Shown: one piece after another, positions 14,980-23,317 of the stretch
Position numbering within the stretch: the first letter of the stretch is position 1
How the letters are laid out: each line of letters opens with the position of its first letter
From: Flaccisagitta enflata
Taxonomy: Eukaryota; Chaetognatha; Sagittoidea; Aphragmophora
Assembly: GCA_965153355.1 (NCBI GenBank)
Contig: OZ231126.1
Span: 4,774,001 to 4,838,000, forward strand
Direction of reading: 5' to 3'
DNA length: 64,000 nucleotides
Notes under the pieces: generated by a model
What the model saw: the letters and a program-made list of their open reading frames with translations, nothing else
The model's database searches: none
Told to the model about the DNA's origin: nothing
Position numbers and translations under genes: made by a program

Positions 14980-16246
14980 TCATTTTTGTGCTTTTGCTCT
15001 TTATGTTTTTTTCCTTTTTCCTCTTTCTCTAATGAGATCCTCCGACATATTGATTCCCTTTCCGAGAAGCGGCGCTTCCCGCTTCTACAAAATATGAACA
15101 CCTGGTCACTGGGTCATCTGGGTAGGAGCCATATGCTCAAAAAGCTCAAAAACGCCAAAAAAGTAAAAAGGGGACCGACCAACCGACCGACCGAACGACC
15201 GACGGACCGACATAGCGGGGTGTAGAGTCGCGTAGCACGCGACTAAAAATCGACATTCAAATCGGAAAGTTACGATTGAATATCAACAAAGCATTTATCG
15301 AATTACGTCGGGTCAATCAAGCTCAAGACTGAACTTTTTTTTCTTATCTACTATGTGGTTTTTTCATTCCATTTATTCATTTACACATTCATTCATTTAC
15401 ACATTCATTCATTTACACATTCATTCATTAACACATTCATTCATTTCTTCATTTGTCTATATAAAGCGGGTGGACAGCAGACAGGAAGAGCGGCGTAATG
15501 GACCGCTCGCAAAGACCTGAAAACACTAGAAGAGTCGTCAGACGGACAAGCTGACAGATGAACGGACCAATCAATCGACTGACGGACAAGCTGACAGGTA
15601 GACGGACCGATAAACAGACCGACGGACAAAGCCTTTTAAATGGACGCCTGTTCGTTTCTAAAACAAGGCCGGATACACGGCCAATCTGTAGTCGCTGCTG
15701 GTGGGCAGGGGCAGTAATGCGGGTGGGCAGGGGCAGTATGTGAGTGGGCGGGGGCTGTATTGACGCCAAGTAGGAGCTGTGATGGTCAGAAATCCGTTTT
15801 TCAGTCGATTTCGCGTCATTAAATTTTTGCGTTCCCTATACATACATACATACATACATACATACATACATACATACTACAGACCCTCTTATAGAGTCGC
15901 TAGGCAGCGACTAAAAAGTTCACCGAGAATACGCAACTTCCGTCATTTGACCCTCTTAGAAATGACAGTAATTCATAACAAATCAAATCTCATAATCGAT
16001 TGTATTAAGTATCCAGTTATTTGTCTATATGAATATAGTTTTATTTCAACAAGAATATCCCATTTCTACGACCATTGCAATTGTTCTCTCCCAGTACCCA
16101 AAGACAAAACACTCAATTTTGATATTCCATGCCCTTGGCCCTTGTCCCCGGTTCGCTGAGGTATCAATTTGCATAGTCCATAAATCCACTTTTAATACCA
16201 GTAAAGGCGGCTCTCGCCGACCGGAAAAAAATCGTAAGGGCTGTTT

Positions 16247-16333
<87 letters not shown>

Positions 16334-19300
16334 ATGTGCATGTGCGTGTGTGCATGTGTGTGTTGTTTGTGTCTGTTTCGCTGTGTCTCTGTCGCTGTCT
16401 CTCTCTCTGTGGCTGTCACTCTCTGCCCAAAAAGTTGTAACCAGCAACTCCCTCCCTCCCTCCCTCTCTCCTTCCGTCCGTCCCTCCCTCCCTCTCTTTC
16501 TCCCTCTCTCCCTCACCTTCTCCATCCCCCTCACCCTCCATCCCCCTCACCCTCCTTCCCTCTCCCTCCCTCTCCATCCCCCTCTCCCACTCCCTCCCTC
16601 TCTCTCCGTCCCCCTCTCACTTTCTTCCTCCCTCCCTACCTCTCTCCCTCCCCCTCTCCATCCCTCCCTCTCCCTCCCTCCCTCTCCTTCCCCCTCTCCT
16701 TCCCTTCCTCCCTCTTTCCCTCCCTCCCCCTCCCTCCCTCTCCCTTCCCCTCTCCCTCCCTTCCTTCCTCTTTCCCTCCCTCTCCCTCCCTCCCTCTTCC
16801 TCCCTCCCTCTTCCTCCCTCCCTCCTCCCTTCATCCCTCCCTTGCTCTCCCTCCTTCCCTCCCTCTTTCCCTCCCCCTTTCCCTCCCCCTCTCCCTCCCT
16901 TCCTCCCTTTTTGGGCAGCGGCCCCGAAGGGGACGAAGTCCTGTAGAACACAGGGGGACTTTCGTTCGTCCGTCCGTCCGTTCGTTCGTCCGTTCGTCCC
17001 CCCCTACGCCCCTCATTAGGCCCTTAAGGCCTCAAATCTGGCCTCTGATACCTCAAATCTGGCCTCTGAGACCTCAAATCTGGCCTCTCAGGCCTCTAAT
17101 CCAGCCTCTCAGGCCTCAAATCCAGCCTCCCAGGCCTCAAATCCAGCCTCTTAGGCCTCTCCAGCCCCAAATTCAACTTCTCAGGCCTCAAATTCAACCT
17201 CTCCGGCCTCAAATTAGGCTTCTCAGGCCTCAATTCCAAATTCTCAAGCATCAAACCTAGCCCCTCAGGCCTCAAATTAGGCCTCTCAGGCCACAAATCA
17301 GCTGTCTAAGCCTCAATTTATTGCTCTCAGTGCTCTGACCTTTCAAGCCTCAATCCAGCTCTCTCAAGCCCCAAGTCAGATCTCTCAAGCCTCAATTCAG
17401 CCCTTTCAAGCTTCCAATTGGCATTCTCAGGCCTTACCCCAGCCTTCTTAGACCTCAGTTTAGGCTCTTGAAGGCCTTCAGTCAGCCCTCTATAGCATCT
17501 CATCCACATCTTCAGGCAGGACGAACGAACGTCCCCCTGTGTTCTACAGGACTTCGTCCCCTTCGGGGCCGCTGCCCTGCTTCCCCTCACTCCAATTCAC
17601 AATCACTCAAAGCAGGGCAACGGGTATCGCTGACCACATATTGCCCTTGGGCGACCTGTTCCCTCCCCTCCTCCCTCCCTCCCTCCCTCCCTCTCCCTCC
17701 ATCCCTCCCTCTCCCTCCTTCCCACCCTCTCCCTCCCTCCCTCCCTCTCCCTCCTTCCCTCCCTCTCCCTCCCTCCCTCTCCCTCCCACGCTCTCCCTCC
17801 CTCCCTCCCTCACCCTCCCTCCCTATGCCCTCTGCTGAACGCATTTTTGTTGTTACTTAGGGCCAAAAATTGAGATCAATGCAAAATATAGATCTTTGAA
17901 AAATGTGCGGAAAATGTGAGAAAATAAAAAAAGATTAAAAAATTCATAGCGCCTAAAGTATTGGTCCCACAGTGCCCTGCTTTTTTCCAGAAGGTGTAAA
18001 AAAGTGCCCTCTTTCACCCTGTACCAATTTCAACCCCAGCCTCGGGCGAGCCTAGTCGTGACCCAACTTCCCCAAAACATCTCAAGCGAAAATGGGAAAA
18101 ATTAATTCCTAACCCGGAACTCAAAAAATCGAAAAACGTTTTTCGATTTTTTTCCCAATAATGAGGCCGTTCAAACAGTAACCTCGATTGCATAATGCAT
18201 AATGCACTCTGCATAATGGAAAGGGGCAGTAAAACTAGTAAAGCAAAGCTCATACAGTCTAAGCTCAGTTATGAAAGTTGAAACAACATTGCCCTTAAAA
18301 AAGGAGGCCAGAATTCTCCAATTTACAAAGGATGAAAGCCTTGCAAGCTTTCAATGGTGTTTACTCCGGATTGCTCACAACTATCCTTTACTATTAAAAA
18401 ACAAAATGCTCACCTGACAAAATTATCAACCTGACTGCACACCTCATTAGTGTAGGTTCGGATAGGCCTATACCATTAAGTATACACAAAATTTCTTACA
18501 AAAGCGATAATCAAAGATTACTAATGTACTGGTGGAAGTACTGACACTAGCAACATTGATTAGAAAACCATACCCTTAGAGGCAAGAATCGAGATCAACC
18601 GTTTGGGACCGCCGGCATTCTCTATCAAGGTACTGATACTTATGAAAGTTGAAACAACATTGTCCTTAAAAAAGGAGGCCAGAATTCTCCAATTTACAAA
18701 GGATGAAAGCCTTGCAAGCTTTCAATGGTGTTTACACCGGATTGCTCACAACTATCCTTTACTATTAAAAAACAAAATGCTCACCTGACAAAATTATCAA
18801 CCTGACTGCACACCTCATTAGTGTAGGTTCGGATAGGCCTATACCATTAAGTATACACAAAATTTCTTACAAAAGCGATAATCAAAGATTACTAATGTAC
18901 TGGTGGAAGTACTGACACTAGCAACATTGATTAGAAAACCATACCCTTAGAGGCAAGAATCGAGGTCAACCATTTGGGACCGCCGGCATTCTCTACTGAA
19001 AGGAAAAACATGAAAGTAAAAAAACATTCCCATTTATAAAGGATGAAAGCCTTACAAAGGATGAAAGCCTTGCAAGCTTTCAATGTTTTTACCGGATTGC
19101 TCACAACTATCCTTTACTATTAAAAAACAAAATGCTCACCTGACAAAATTATCAACCTGACTGCACATCTCATTAGTGTAGGTTCGGATAGGCCTATACC
19201 ATTAAGTATATACAAAATTTCTTACAAAAGCGATAATCAAAGATTACTAATGTACTGGTGGAAGTACTGACACTAGCAACATTGATTAGAAAACCATACC

Positions 19301-20386
19301 CTTAGAGGCAAGAATCGAGGTCAACCATTTGGGACCGCCGGCATTCTCTACCAAGGTACTGATACTTATGAAAGTTGAAACAACATTGCCCTTAAAAAAG
19401 GAGGCCAGAATTCTCCTATTTACAAAGGATGAAAGCCTTGCAAGCTTTCAATGGTGTTAACTCCGGATTGCTCACAACTATCCTTTACTATTAAAAAACA
19501 AAATGCTCACCTGACAAAATTACCAACCTGACTGCACACCTCATTAGTGTAGGTTCGGATAGGCCTATACCATTAAGTATACACAAAATTTCTTACAAAA
19601 GCGATAATCAAAGATTACTAATGTACTGGTGAAAGTACTGACACTAGCAACATTGATTAGAAAACCATACCCTTAGAGGCAAGAATCGAGGTCAACCATT
19701 TGGGACCGCCGGCATTCTCTACCAAGGTACTGATACTTATGAAAGTTGAAACAACATTGCCCTTAAAAAAGGAGGCCAGAATTCTCCAATTTACAAAGGA
19801 TGAAAGCCTTGCAAGCTTTCAATGGTGTTTACTCCGGATTGCTCACAACTATCCTTTACTATTAAAAAACAAAATGCTCACCTGACAAAATTATCAACCC
19901 TTATGTAAGAATTGTGCATCTACTTGCAGTAGCAATGGCAATGCAATGTCTGGCTCATATATATGCCTTCGAAGTAACCGGTCAGTGTTAAGCATAGTAA
20001 AGAGGATCGAGAGGAGTCTCATAAGTGCTCGTGGATGCTTTCGCACTCCCAATCGCAAAATGAATGGCAATCAAATCGTTGCAATGATATAAATCAGTGC
20101 AAAGATATATACATCATACAAAGCTTACCTTGATGGTGATAAGGTTGACATCTTCAGGCTGTAAATCATGTTTGATAATTTCATGTTCTTTGTCATTTTG
20201 ATTGATTTTGATTGTTTTATTCACCAGAATTTCTTCTTCGTCATCCTCTCCTGCTGCTCCTCCTCCTCCTCCTTCTCCTCCTCCTCCTCCTCCTCCACCT
20301 CCTTCGTTTGCATGTGCAATGCCGCCCAAAAAGACGACTGCTAGAACTATAAATATTGTCAATTGGGCACCATGAACTCGAGGCAT
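1324..20386 (-). CDS. sid-1: SID-1/SIDT-family transmembrane protein (whole gene, 16 exons)
   Basis: Multi-exon gene of the systemic-RNAi-defective family, known as dsRNA-selective transport proteins and, in vertebrates, lysosomal nucleic-acid/lipid proteins. Exons read on the minus strand: 20386-20129, 14179-14020, 10180-10023, 9603-9553, 8985-8843, 8426-8274, 7796-7616, 7375-7247, 6900-6684, 6264-6105, 5759-5576, 4988-4833, 4673-4098, 2424-2325, 2093-1886, 1465-1324. I checked that every junction keeps phase; the sum is 992 codons including the stop. Diagnostic motifs seen: RDICFYNERC then a short loop and FPFNLLSSNIPYV (family pattern D-x-CYYN...FN..LSN..YV), FEGIFSTIYHKCP followed by FQFDTAFMF, and DSHDIWHFLSS near the C terminus. 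Order: signal peptide, beta-rich ectodomain, first membrane helix in exon 7796-7616, then the multipass core. Odd: the large cytoplasmic loop normal after helix 1 is absent, while a long low-complexity insert lies late in the membrane core. The small exon 9603-9553, the acceptor at 2424 and the last exon are the least certain. Confidence 0.88.
1640..1878. repeat. (GAAT)n tetranucleotide array
   Basis: Long runs of GAAT with a degenerate centre (1715-1800). It lies in the last intron of the SID-1-like gene, starting immediately past the preferred donor at 1885. Confidence 0.95.
1886..2093 (-). CDS. sid-1: SID-1-like gene, exon with HDIWHFLS signature
   Basis: Encodes IGIVWLSAGYFFVG, then ECLFLNFYDSHDIWHFLSS, which aligns with the highly conserved ECILLDFFDDHDIWHFLSA of SIDTs. 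Two donors are possible: CTG|GTGTCA at 1919 (phase 1) and TTGCAG|GTACAA at 1885 (phase 2). The latter is stronger and is phase-compatible with the last exon. The donor abuts a (GAAT)n array. Confidence 0.85.
2325..2424 (-). CDS. sid-1: SID-1-like gene, exon after the (CA)n intron
   Basis: Basic linker SGREFKALRKSKTAKK and the start of a helix. Donor ATTG|GTGAGC; phase 1 out joins exactly to the next exon. The acceptor lies in an AGAGAGAG run just after a long (CA)n tract and is ambiguous; 2424 is the site that keeps phase 0. Confidence 0.68.
2456..2541. repeat. (GT)n dinucleotide array
   Basis: About 43 GT units; on the gene strand it is (CA)n just upstream of the 2424 acceptor. Confidence 0.97.
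2619..3220. mobile_element. 602-bp AT-rich MITE, family E copy 1
   Basis: Terminal repeats ACCATGGCCAAA.../...TTTGGCCATGGT flanked by TA on both sides (2617-2618, 3221-3222). The interior is AT-rich with no ORF. A second copy of the same length, with the same TA flanks and matching interior phrases (AGAGCTTCAAAAA), lies at 32068-32669. The TA duplication suggests a Tc1/mariner-type mobiliser. Confidence 0.75.
3822..4022 (+). mobile_element. hairpin-tailed element (HINE-like), diverged
   Basis: Ends in TTGCGTGCACGCGACTGA, a palindromic 3' end, preceded by ACCAATGG/GACAGAC tandem repeats. It sits against the donor side of the long SID-1 exon. Confidence 0.6.
4098..4673 (-). CDS. sid-1: SID-1-like gene, long low-complexity exon plus one helix
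   Basis: 192 codons in phase 0 (acceptor CCAACAG|, donor TCACAG|GTTCGT). The first 150 or so residues are hydrophilic: poly-Gln (CAA repeats near 4620-4640), Lys/Glu-rich segments, an ADGAADGAADGA repeat and poly-Ser. The exon then ends with a helix (VFSLSALYVAVSGLFFIWLL). In vertebrate SIDTs this position holds about 45 residues containing another helix, so the tract is an unusual insertion or replacement in the membrane core. Confidence 0.82.
4833..4988 (-). CDS. sid-1: SID-1-like gene, transmembrane exon
   Basis: Acceptor TTCACAG| and donor CCAA|GTAAGT; 52 codons in phase 0. Begins with a helix (IFGFICCVLWFLFIIIWGAF), followed by a basic cytoplasmic stretch. Confidence 0.85.
5120..5322 (+). 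mobile_element. hairpin-tailed element, CGGACGGA subtype
   Basis: Starts near GTTGCGGACGGGTGGGCGGGG, has (CGGA/ACCAACGG) tandem repeats at 5220-5290 and ends GAGTTGCGTGTCCGTAACTAAAAAAA. It lies in a SID-1-gene intron. Confidence 0.65.
5342..5493. mobile_element. 152-bp MITE, family F copy 1
   Basis: Inverted ends CACTTTTT...TATAAGAAC / GTTCTTATAA...AAAAGTG with TA at 5340-5341 and 5494-5495. A second copy with the same TA flanks is at 23162-23317. Confidence 0.78.
5576..5759 (-). CDS. sid-1: SID-1-like gene, transmembrane exon
   Basis: Acceptor AATGCAG| and donor GGAG|GTACCA; phase 2 to 0. Charged loop (PPKDLDLQF) and then a helix VFFFFLAPILLFNYLG. Confidence 0.82.
5868..6045 (-). mobile_element. 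hairpin-tailed element, reverse orientation
   Basis: Begins TAGTTGCGGACACGTAATTC (hairpin end), (GTCC)n repeats at 5905-5943, ends CCGTGTATCCAGCCTTGTTT. Confidence 0.72.
6105..6264 (-). CDS. sid-1: SID-1-like gene, core exon with YHxCP...FQFDT
   Basis: Acceptor CTTTCAG| and donor TTACAG|GTAAAG. Encodes FEGIFSTIYHKCP and FQFDTAFMFTI. In SID-1 family proteins this block contributes the conserved Ser/His/Asp residues proposed to bind zinc; S, H and D are all present. Confidence 0.92.
6300..6640. repeat. interspersed repeat, family B
   Basis: Segment with GGGGAAATCAAAGAGTCTGG, TTTTATTGCTATATGGGGAA and a final GACCCCTG. The same blocks recur at 50397-50682, and in reverse at about 30700-30830 and 39515-39700. 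No ORF; class unknown. Confidence 0.65.
6684..6900 (-). CDS. sid-1: SID-1-like gene, core exon with CxxYNxxC signature
   Basis: Acceptor CGTTTTAG| and donor TATG|GTAAGT; phase 0 to 1. Encodes NRDICFYNERCYIP, then NLLSSNIPYVVHGLVFFLAF and an Arg-rich turn. This is one of the most conserved SIDT blocks. Confidence 0.92.
6955..7205. repeat. minisatellite, about 17-bp unit
   Basis: About 14 units of ATGTAACATTGAGATGA-type sequence in the intron between two SID-1 exons. Confidence 0.9.
7247..7375 (-). CDS. sid-1: SID-1-like gene, transmembrane exon 2
   Basis: 43 codons in phase 0. Encodes KSFSYITGVFAITFAVGGYQ, corresponding to the family's second helix (IYFWNIITIAVFYALPVIQ in vertebrates). The long serine/aspartate-rich cytoplasmic loop that separates helices 1 and 2 in vertebrate SIDTs is absent. 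Confidence 0.85.
7616..7796 (-). CDS. sid-1: SID-1-like gene, first transmembrane exon
   Basis: Phase 2 in, 0 out; donor CAAG|GTTAGT. The end of the ectodomain, then WFMGLLAFFIGVGVVFLYYA, an uninterrupted hydrophobic helix preceded by NYPNGQ. Confidence 0.88.
7950..8258 (-). mobile_element. hairpin-tailed element, reverse orientation
   Basis: From TTAGTCGCGTGCACGCGACT at 8041, via (TCCA/TCGG) repeats, to CGCACGCGACCTACAGGTGTTGGCCTTGTG. A poly-T and CTT-rich stretch (7970-8020) precedes it. Confidence 0.65.
8274..8426 (-). CDS. sid-1: SID-1-like gene, ectodomain exon 6
   Basis: Acceptor GATATCACAG| and donor CTTG|GTAAGC, phase 2 to 2. Encodes 51 residues starting RDCG, including FDKFGRITISKNSKP, corresponding to the second ectodomain half where SIDTs have a cysteine after a V-x-SVQ strand. 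A hairpin-tailed repeat ends about 16 bp past its donor. Confidence 0.78.
8843..8985 (-). CDS. sid-1: SID-1-like gene, ectodomain exon 5
   Basis: Acceptor ATATCAG|GGAAATG and consensus donor TTAG|GTGAGT, phase 0 to 2. Encodes LRVLEVDVQFGVERILQFTV, matching the family strand-turn-strand before the F-x-F-T-x-S-P region. Decayed partial copies of its 5' half lie just upstream (9030-9190). Confidence 0.78.
9030..9190 (-). pseudogene. decayed partial copies of SID-1 exon 5
   Basis: On the minus strand two segments resemble the start of exon 8985-8843. One begins at 9085 (ATCATATCAGGGAAACTTGG, then AAACATCAAA) and the other at about 9180 (GGAGAAGTGGTCACAGAAAA, then GAATCGCCAAAGT). Both keep the order of the exon's 5' half but do not continue with an intact frame or donor. 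Confidence 0.55.
9553..9603 (-). CDS. sid-1: SID-1-like gene, 51-nt ectodomain exon 4
   Basis: Acceptor CGTAATCAG|GGAGAAG and donor ATCAAG|GTAGAT enclose 17 codons (GEVDAEPWWEVFLSFIK), phase 0 on both sides. It could be skipped without a frameshift. Position fits the IFVDVAS-like strand of the family, but the exon is short enough that only RNA evidence would settle it. Confidence 0.5.
9780..10000. repeat. interspersed repeat, family G (GAGCGAAGTGAGCG-type)
   Basis: Rich in short GAGCGA/AGTGAGCG palindromic phrases with a CCCATGAACGGAGCGAAC core. A similar segment occurs at 62560-62745 and a diverged reverse one at 21005-21195. Confidence 0.5.
10023..10180 (-). CDS. sid-1: SID-1-like gene, ectodomain exon 3
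   Basis: Acceptor TTTTCCCCACTCAG| and donor CAT|GTGAGT. Encodes a beta-strand pattern LRVIVLGADSTSSWTIS and then GKKVSRML, comparable to the SSWQLPL...VSRTLC block of SIDT ectodomains. Phase 1 in, phase 0 out. Confidence 0.72.
10389..10920. other. intronic sequence, nothing recognised
   Basis: Unique-looking AT-rich DNA in an intron of the SID-1-like gene; no ORF or repeat assigned. Confidence 0.4.
10925..12690 (+). mobile_element. foldback/minisatellite element, family C copy 1 (interrupted)
   Basis: Head GGCAGCGGCCCCAAAGGGCC then GATGTCCTGTAGGACACAGG at 10926-10965. The tail at 12560-12690 contains CTCCTGTGTCCTATGGGCTG and CATCGGGTACCGCTGACCAT. Between them are CCCAAAATCAGCCCT-type units (12375-12540) and a nested inverted-repeat element (11215-12322). 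Confidence 0.65.
11215..12322. mobile_element. nested element with ~100-bp terminal inverted repeats
   Basis: 11222-11330 (CTACTACCTAGGAAAAAAGT, later TTGGTGAGACTCTGAAACTA) is the inverse of 12205-12315. A second inner pair (AACGAGAGCTAAAACAAAAC at 11375 and its inverse near 11660) also folds. AT-rich, without an ORF; ends approximate. Confidence 0.6.
12690..14019. other. intronic sequence, nothing recognised
   Basis: AT-rich intron DNA of the SID-1-like gene. No convincing exon or repeat beyond TCATGATTTCATGA-like imperfect repeats near 13920-13995. Confidence 0.35.
14020..14179 (-). CDS. sid-1: SID-1-like gene, ectodomain exon 2
   Basis: Acceptor AAATCAG|GTTGAAAAT and strong donor CATG|GTAAGG. 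Phase 0 in and phase 1 out, which fits both the signal-peptide exon and exon 10180-10023. The encoded 53 residues are polar and contain three cysteines. No conserved SID motif is visible here, so assignment rests on splice signals, phase and position. Confidence 0.6.
14415..14479 (-). CDS. possible extra SID-1 ectodomain exon
   Basis: After TTTCAG| a reading frame encodes a stretch like LKVNNDDLEEEILIFSKGEK, which resembles the V-x-V-x-S...PI-x-x-V-x-Q strand of SIDT ectodomains. It needs a preceding phase-2 donor, which exon 20386-20129 does not provide, and its own donor (GTGAAA or GTCGGA) is weak. It could be a cassette or relic exon, or a missing upstream exon may exist. The lower boundary is approximate. 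Confidence 0.3.
14538..15247 (+). mobile_element. hairpin-tailed element split by a nested hAT element
   Basis: 5' part 14538-14610 starts ACAAGGCCGGATACACGGCT; 3' part 15105-15247 carries (ACCG)n repeats and ends TCGCGTAGCACGCGACTAAA. Joined, the parts match the uninterrupted copy at 49541-49720. Confidence 0.8.
14611..15104. mobile_element. 494-bp nonautonomous hAT-like element
   Basis: Perfect 8-bp target duplication GTCACTGG at 14603-14610 and 15105-15112. Terminal inverted repeats CAGGCGTTCATATTTTGTA / TACAAAATATGAACACCTG differ at one site. The interior contains a (TTTC)n array at 14900-14982. The 8-bp duplication and CAGG ends identify the hAT superfamily; no transposase ORF. Confidence 0.9.
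15360..15915 (+). mobile_element. hairpin-tailed element(s) with (CATA)n
   Basis: (CATTCATTTACA)n at 15375-15450, then ACGGACAAGCTGACAG repeats to about 15640. A fresh ACAAGGCCGGATACACGGCC start at 15662 follows, then (CATA)n at 15838-15876 and the hairpin end GAGTCGCTAGGCAGCGACTA at 15894-15913. Confidence 0.65.
16249..16331. repeat. (TG)n dinucleotide array
   Basis: About 41 TG units, followed by degenerate TGCATG and CTCTGT repeats. Confidence 0.97.
16440..16912. repeat. (TCCC)n/(CTCC)n pyrimidine tract
   Basis: Nearly pure C/T strand made of CCCTCCCT variants. Long open frames across it are low-complexity artefacts. Confidence 0.95.
16913..17650 (+). mobile_element. foldback/minisatellite element, family C copy 2
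   Basis: Left arm from GGCAGCGGCCCCGAAGGGGA through GTCCTGTAGAACACAGGGGG. The right arm at 17523-17577 is its inverse. About 20 copies of a 21-bp GCCTCAAATCTGGCCTCTCA unit lie between (17030-17480). The tail has AGCAGGGCAACGGGTATCGC. Confidence 0.85.
17655..17822. repeat. (CCCT)n tract
   Basis: Second CCCTCCCT array, directly after the family C tail. Confidence 0.93.
18270..19900. repeat. satellite array, ~367-371-bp monomer, about 4.4 copies
   Basis: Monomer starts TATGAAAGTTGAAACAACAT at 18270, 18641, 19368 and 19739, with a decayed start near 19011. It includes GTGTAGGTTCGGATAGGCCT. Copies are almost identical; the third has a deletion/rearrangement at its start. Entirely in intron 1 of the SID-1-like gene. 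Confidence 0.95.
20129..20386 (-). CDS. sid-1: SID-1-like gene, first coding exon (signal peptide, poly-Gly)
   Basis: Starts MPRVHGAQLTIFIVLAVVFL, a clear signal peptide with a likely cleavage after IAHA. A glycine run encoded by a (TCC) array follows, then an acidic DDEEE stretch. The exon ends in phase 0 at AAG|GTAAGC, a strong donor. The next securely phased exon lies 5.9 kb away, so intron 1 is the largest and holds most of the mobile DNA of this gene. Confidence 0.8.
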
Positions 20387-21540
20387 TGTCTGTTTGTTTC
20401 ACTTGTTTTCCTTCAGTTGTTGAATGTTTCTTTTTAGATTTTTTGGGATTTTTTTGTTTCACAGGACTTTTTCTTTATCTTTCTTCTTTTTACTGATATT
20501 TTTAAGTAATATCAGTCTTACATCGGAGCAAATTACATTCAGGCATTGAAATGGGTTTGTATTTGAGTTCAATTTTGTGATGTTGCCCTCTTATCTATTC
20601 CGTTACTTGTTTGTTTTCAAGCAAGTTTCAGTTTTACATTCTCTCCCAGAAGTCGTCATTTATTAGTCATTTAGTAGTCATTTAGTTTTACTCCTTCGCC
20701 TTAAACGTAAAACACAAAACTCTGATAGATAAGGGCAAAAGGCCATTCATGCATTTAAGCAACAAGAGAGAGCTCTTCCTTGACTGTTTGATATTTACTC
20801 TTCTTCTTCTTCTTCTTCTTTTGCTCTCTGTTATGCTTCTCCTTCTTCTGTTATTCTGAAAGAGAAAAAGAGAAAAAGATTCGAAAATCGAGAGAAATGC
20901 GATTTATAAAATTACGCAGACTGATTATCGAAAGTCTTCAACTTGGGCCATAAAGAAACAATTGGTAATCTCTGAGTGATGATCAGTTGGTCTTTTGAGG
21001 GCGTGTTCCGGTTTAGTGCAGACGGACAATCGCGTTTTTAAAAGGGTCACTCGTTCGCTCATTACTTTTGTATGCTCGCACGGCTTTCTCACTTAGTAGT
21101 ACAATCTCGCTCCATTTGACGACTTACTCTATCCGCTCACTCATATATCAGTCTGTCAAAATTGATTATGTGTTCACGCTGTAAACGAGATTAACTAAAA
21201 AGGATCACAATTGTTATCGTTACTGGGAAATAATCTTGGTTGAAATCGTTACTACAAACACTCCCTGTGTGATGATCGAGTTGGTCTTGAAAGACCTTCA
21301 AGCAGGAGTTCGAAGAGTTTGAAGCTTTGAATGAGAAAAACTCGACCGGCAACAAATAGATCGAAGATGCCCCGCATCATAACGCTGCAAAGCGAGGCTT
21401 GTTTGTTTCTTCCTGACTTCTTTCATTTTAATTGAGATGCGTCCTCGCATCTCTAGGCTCTATCCGTTGCCGTTGGTCCGTTAGTCCGTTCATAGATTCT
21501 GAAATTTACCAAACAAGCTTATATCATCATTGCTTCCTTT
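20387..21540. other. 5' flank of the SID-1-like gene
   Basis: Likely promoter side of the minus-strand gene. Contains CTT-rich stretches (20795-20845), a diverged family G repeat and the hairpin GAGATGCGTCCTCGCATCTC at 21434-21453 followed by a GTTGGTCCG repeat start. No coding sequence seen. Confidence 0.4.
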
Positions 21541-21548
21541 TCCCTTTC

Positions 21549-21975
<427 letters not shown>

Positions 21976-22589
21976 TAATCTACCTATCTTTATTCTTTGC
22001 CTTTATCTCCTCCTGCTCTTTTTTTTTCTCTTCTCATTCTACTTTTTCTTCTTCATTTTGTTTCATTGTTGTTTTTTATTCATTTTTCGTTTTGTTTTGT
22101 TTTTGTTCTTCTCCTTTCTCTTCTTTTTTTCGTATTCTTCTTTTGTAGTAAGATTTTGGAGGAAATCCGCCCCAGCCCAACCGCACACAACAGGTTTAAC
22201 AGCCCCAGGTTACTTCGGTTACTTTTTGAGTGTGTTTTTTGCTCCCTATGTTTGCATTTTTTTTTCAAGTGGTTTATATCGTTAATTCACTGAAAGGGCT
22301 GTGGTTACACATTGTTATTGTATTCTGTTATTCCTGTGAACATTACACCTGGGTGGGAGCAAAGAACTCAGTGTTTCCTAGCATTATTCTTTTTTTTTTC
22401 TATATTGTTTATCAATGACTTCGCTATCAAAACATATCATAAATTCAAAATACTCGACGACCGTTGATTGACAGGGACTCTAAAATGGGAAACTTTATCG
22501 GTGCCCCGTTAAGGTCCGTAAAGTCCGTGAAGTAAACAAACAAGACATGAGCCAAGTGATGGCCAATATGTGCGCCTCGCGGAAAGAGG

Positions 22590-22865
22590 TATTTGAGTGA
22601 ATGAATGAATGAATGACTGAATTAACGAATGAATGAATGAATGAATGAATGAATGAATGAATGAATGAATGAATGAATAGATGGTTCGATGAATGGACGA
22701 ATGAATAACAGAAATGAAACCTTGAATACGAGTAGGCTTTGAATGAATAAATGAATGAATGAATGAATGAATGAATAAGTGAATAAGTGAATGAATTAAT
22801 GAATGGATGAATGAATGAATGAATGAATGAATGAATGAATGAATGAATGAATGAATGAATGAATA
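22590..22865. repeat. (GAAT)n arrays
   Basis: Three blocks of GAAT repeats separated by short degenerate stretches. Confidence 0.95.
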
Positions 22866-23161
22866 ATGTAAACGAAAACTTGAATGCTGGTCGCTGCTTT
22901 GAATAAAATGTGACCGACGGACAGCCCGACGGACCGACCGATTGAACGACGAAAATGATCTTGTACAGATGCGCGAGTACGCTCATAAAAACCTCGTTAC
23001 ACTTAATTGGCTTATCTGCGGTTAAATGTAAACCATGATTCGCCTCGTGTCATATTTGTTGACAAATGATATCATATGATCCTCGATGGTTTATATTGAG
23101 AGTCTACAGGGCCAAATAGCACAGTATCTGTTGTCAAGGCAAGTCATTACCGGGGATTATA

Positions 23162-23317
23162 CACTTTTTATTTTTTATAAGAACGTCATTCTTATTCTGA
23201 AGCCTTCAAAAGAGATAGAGATAGCTACTAGTAATATAACTACAATGTTCTTAATTTTTGAGCGTTTTCAAGGCTTTATGTTCTTATAAACTAGGTTCTT
23301 ATAAAAAATGAAAAGTG
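23162..23317. mobile_element. 156-bp MITE, family F copy 2
   Basis: Same ends and TA flanks (23160-23161, 23318-23319) as the 5342-5493 copy; interior CCTTCAAAAGAGATAGAGAT is identical. Confidence 0.8.

Noticed and set aside
16247-17260. Very long open frames of Ser/Pro/Leu across the CT/CCCT tracts
   Set aside because: Pure low-complexity translation of microsatellites and minisatellites in several frames; no splice or domain evidence.
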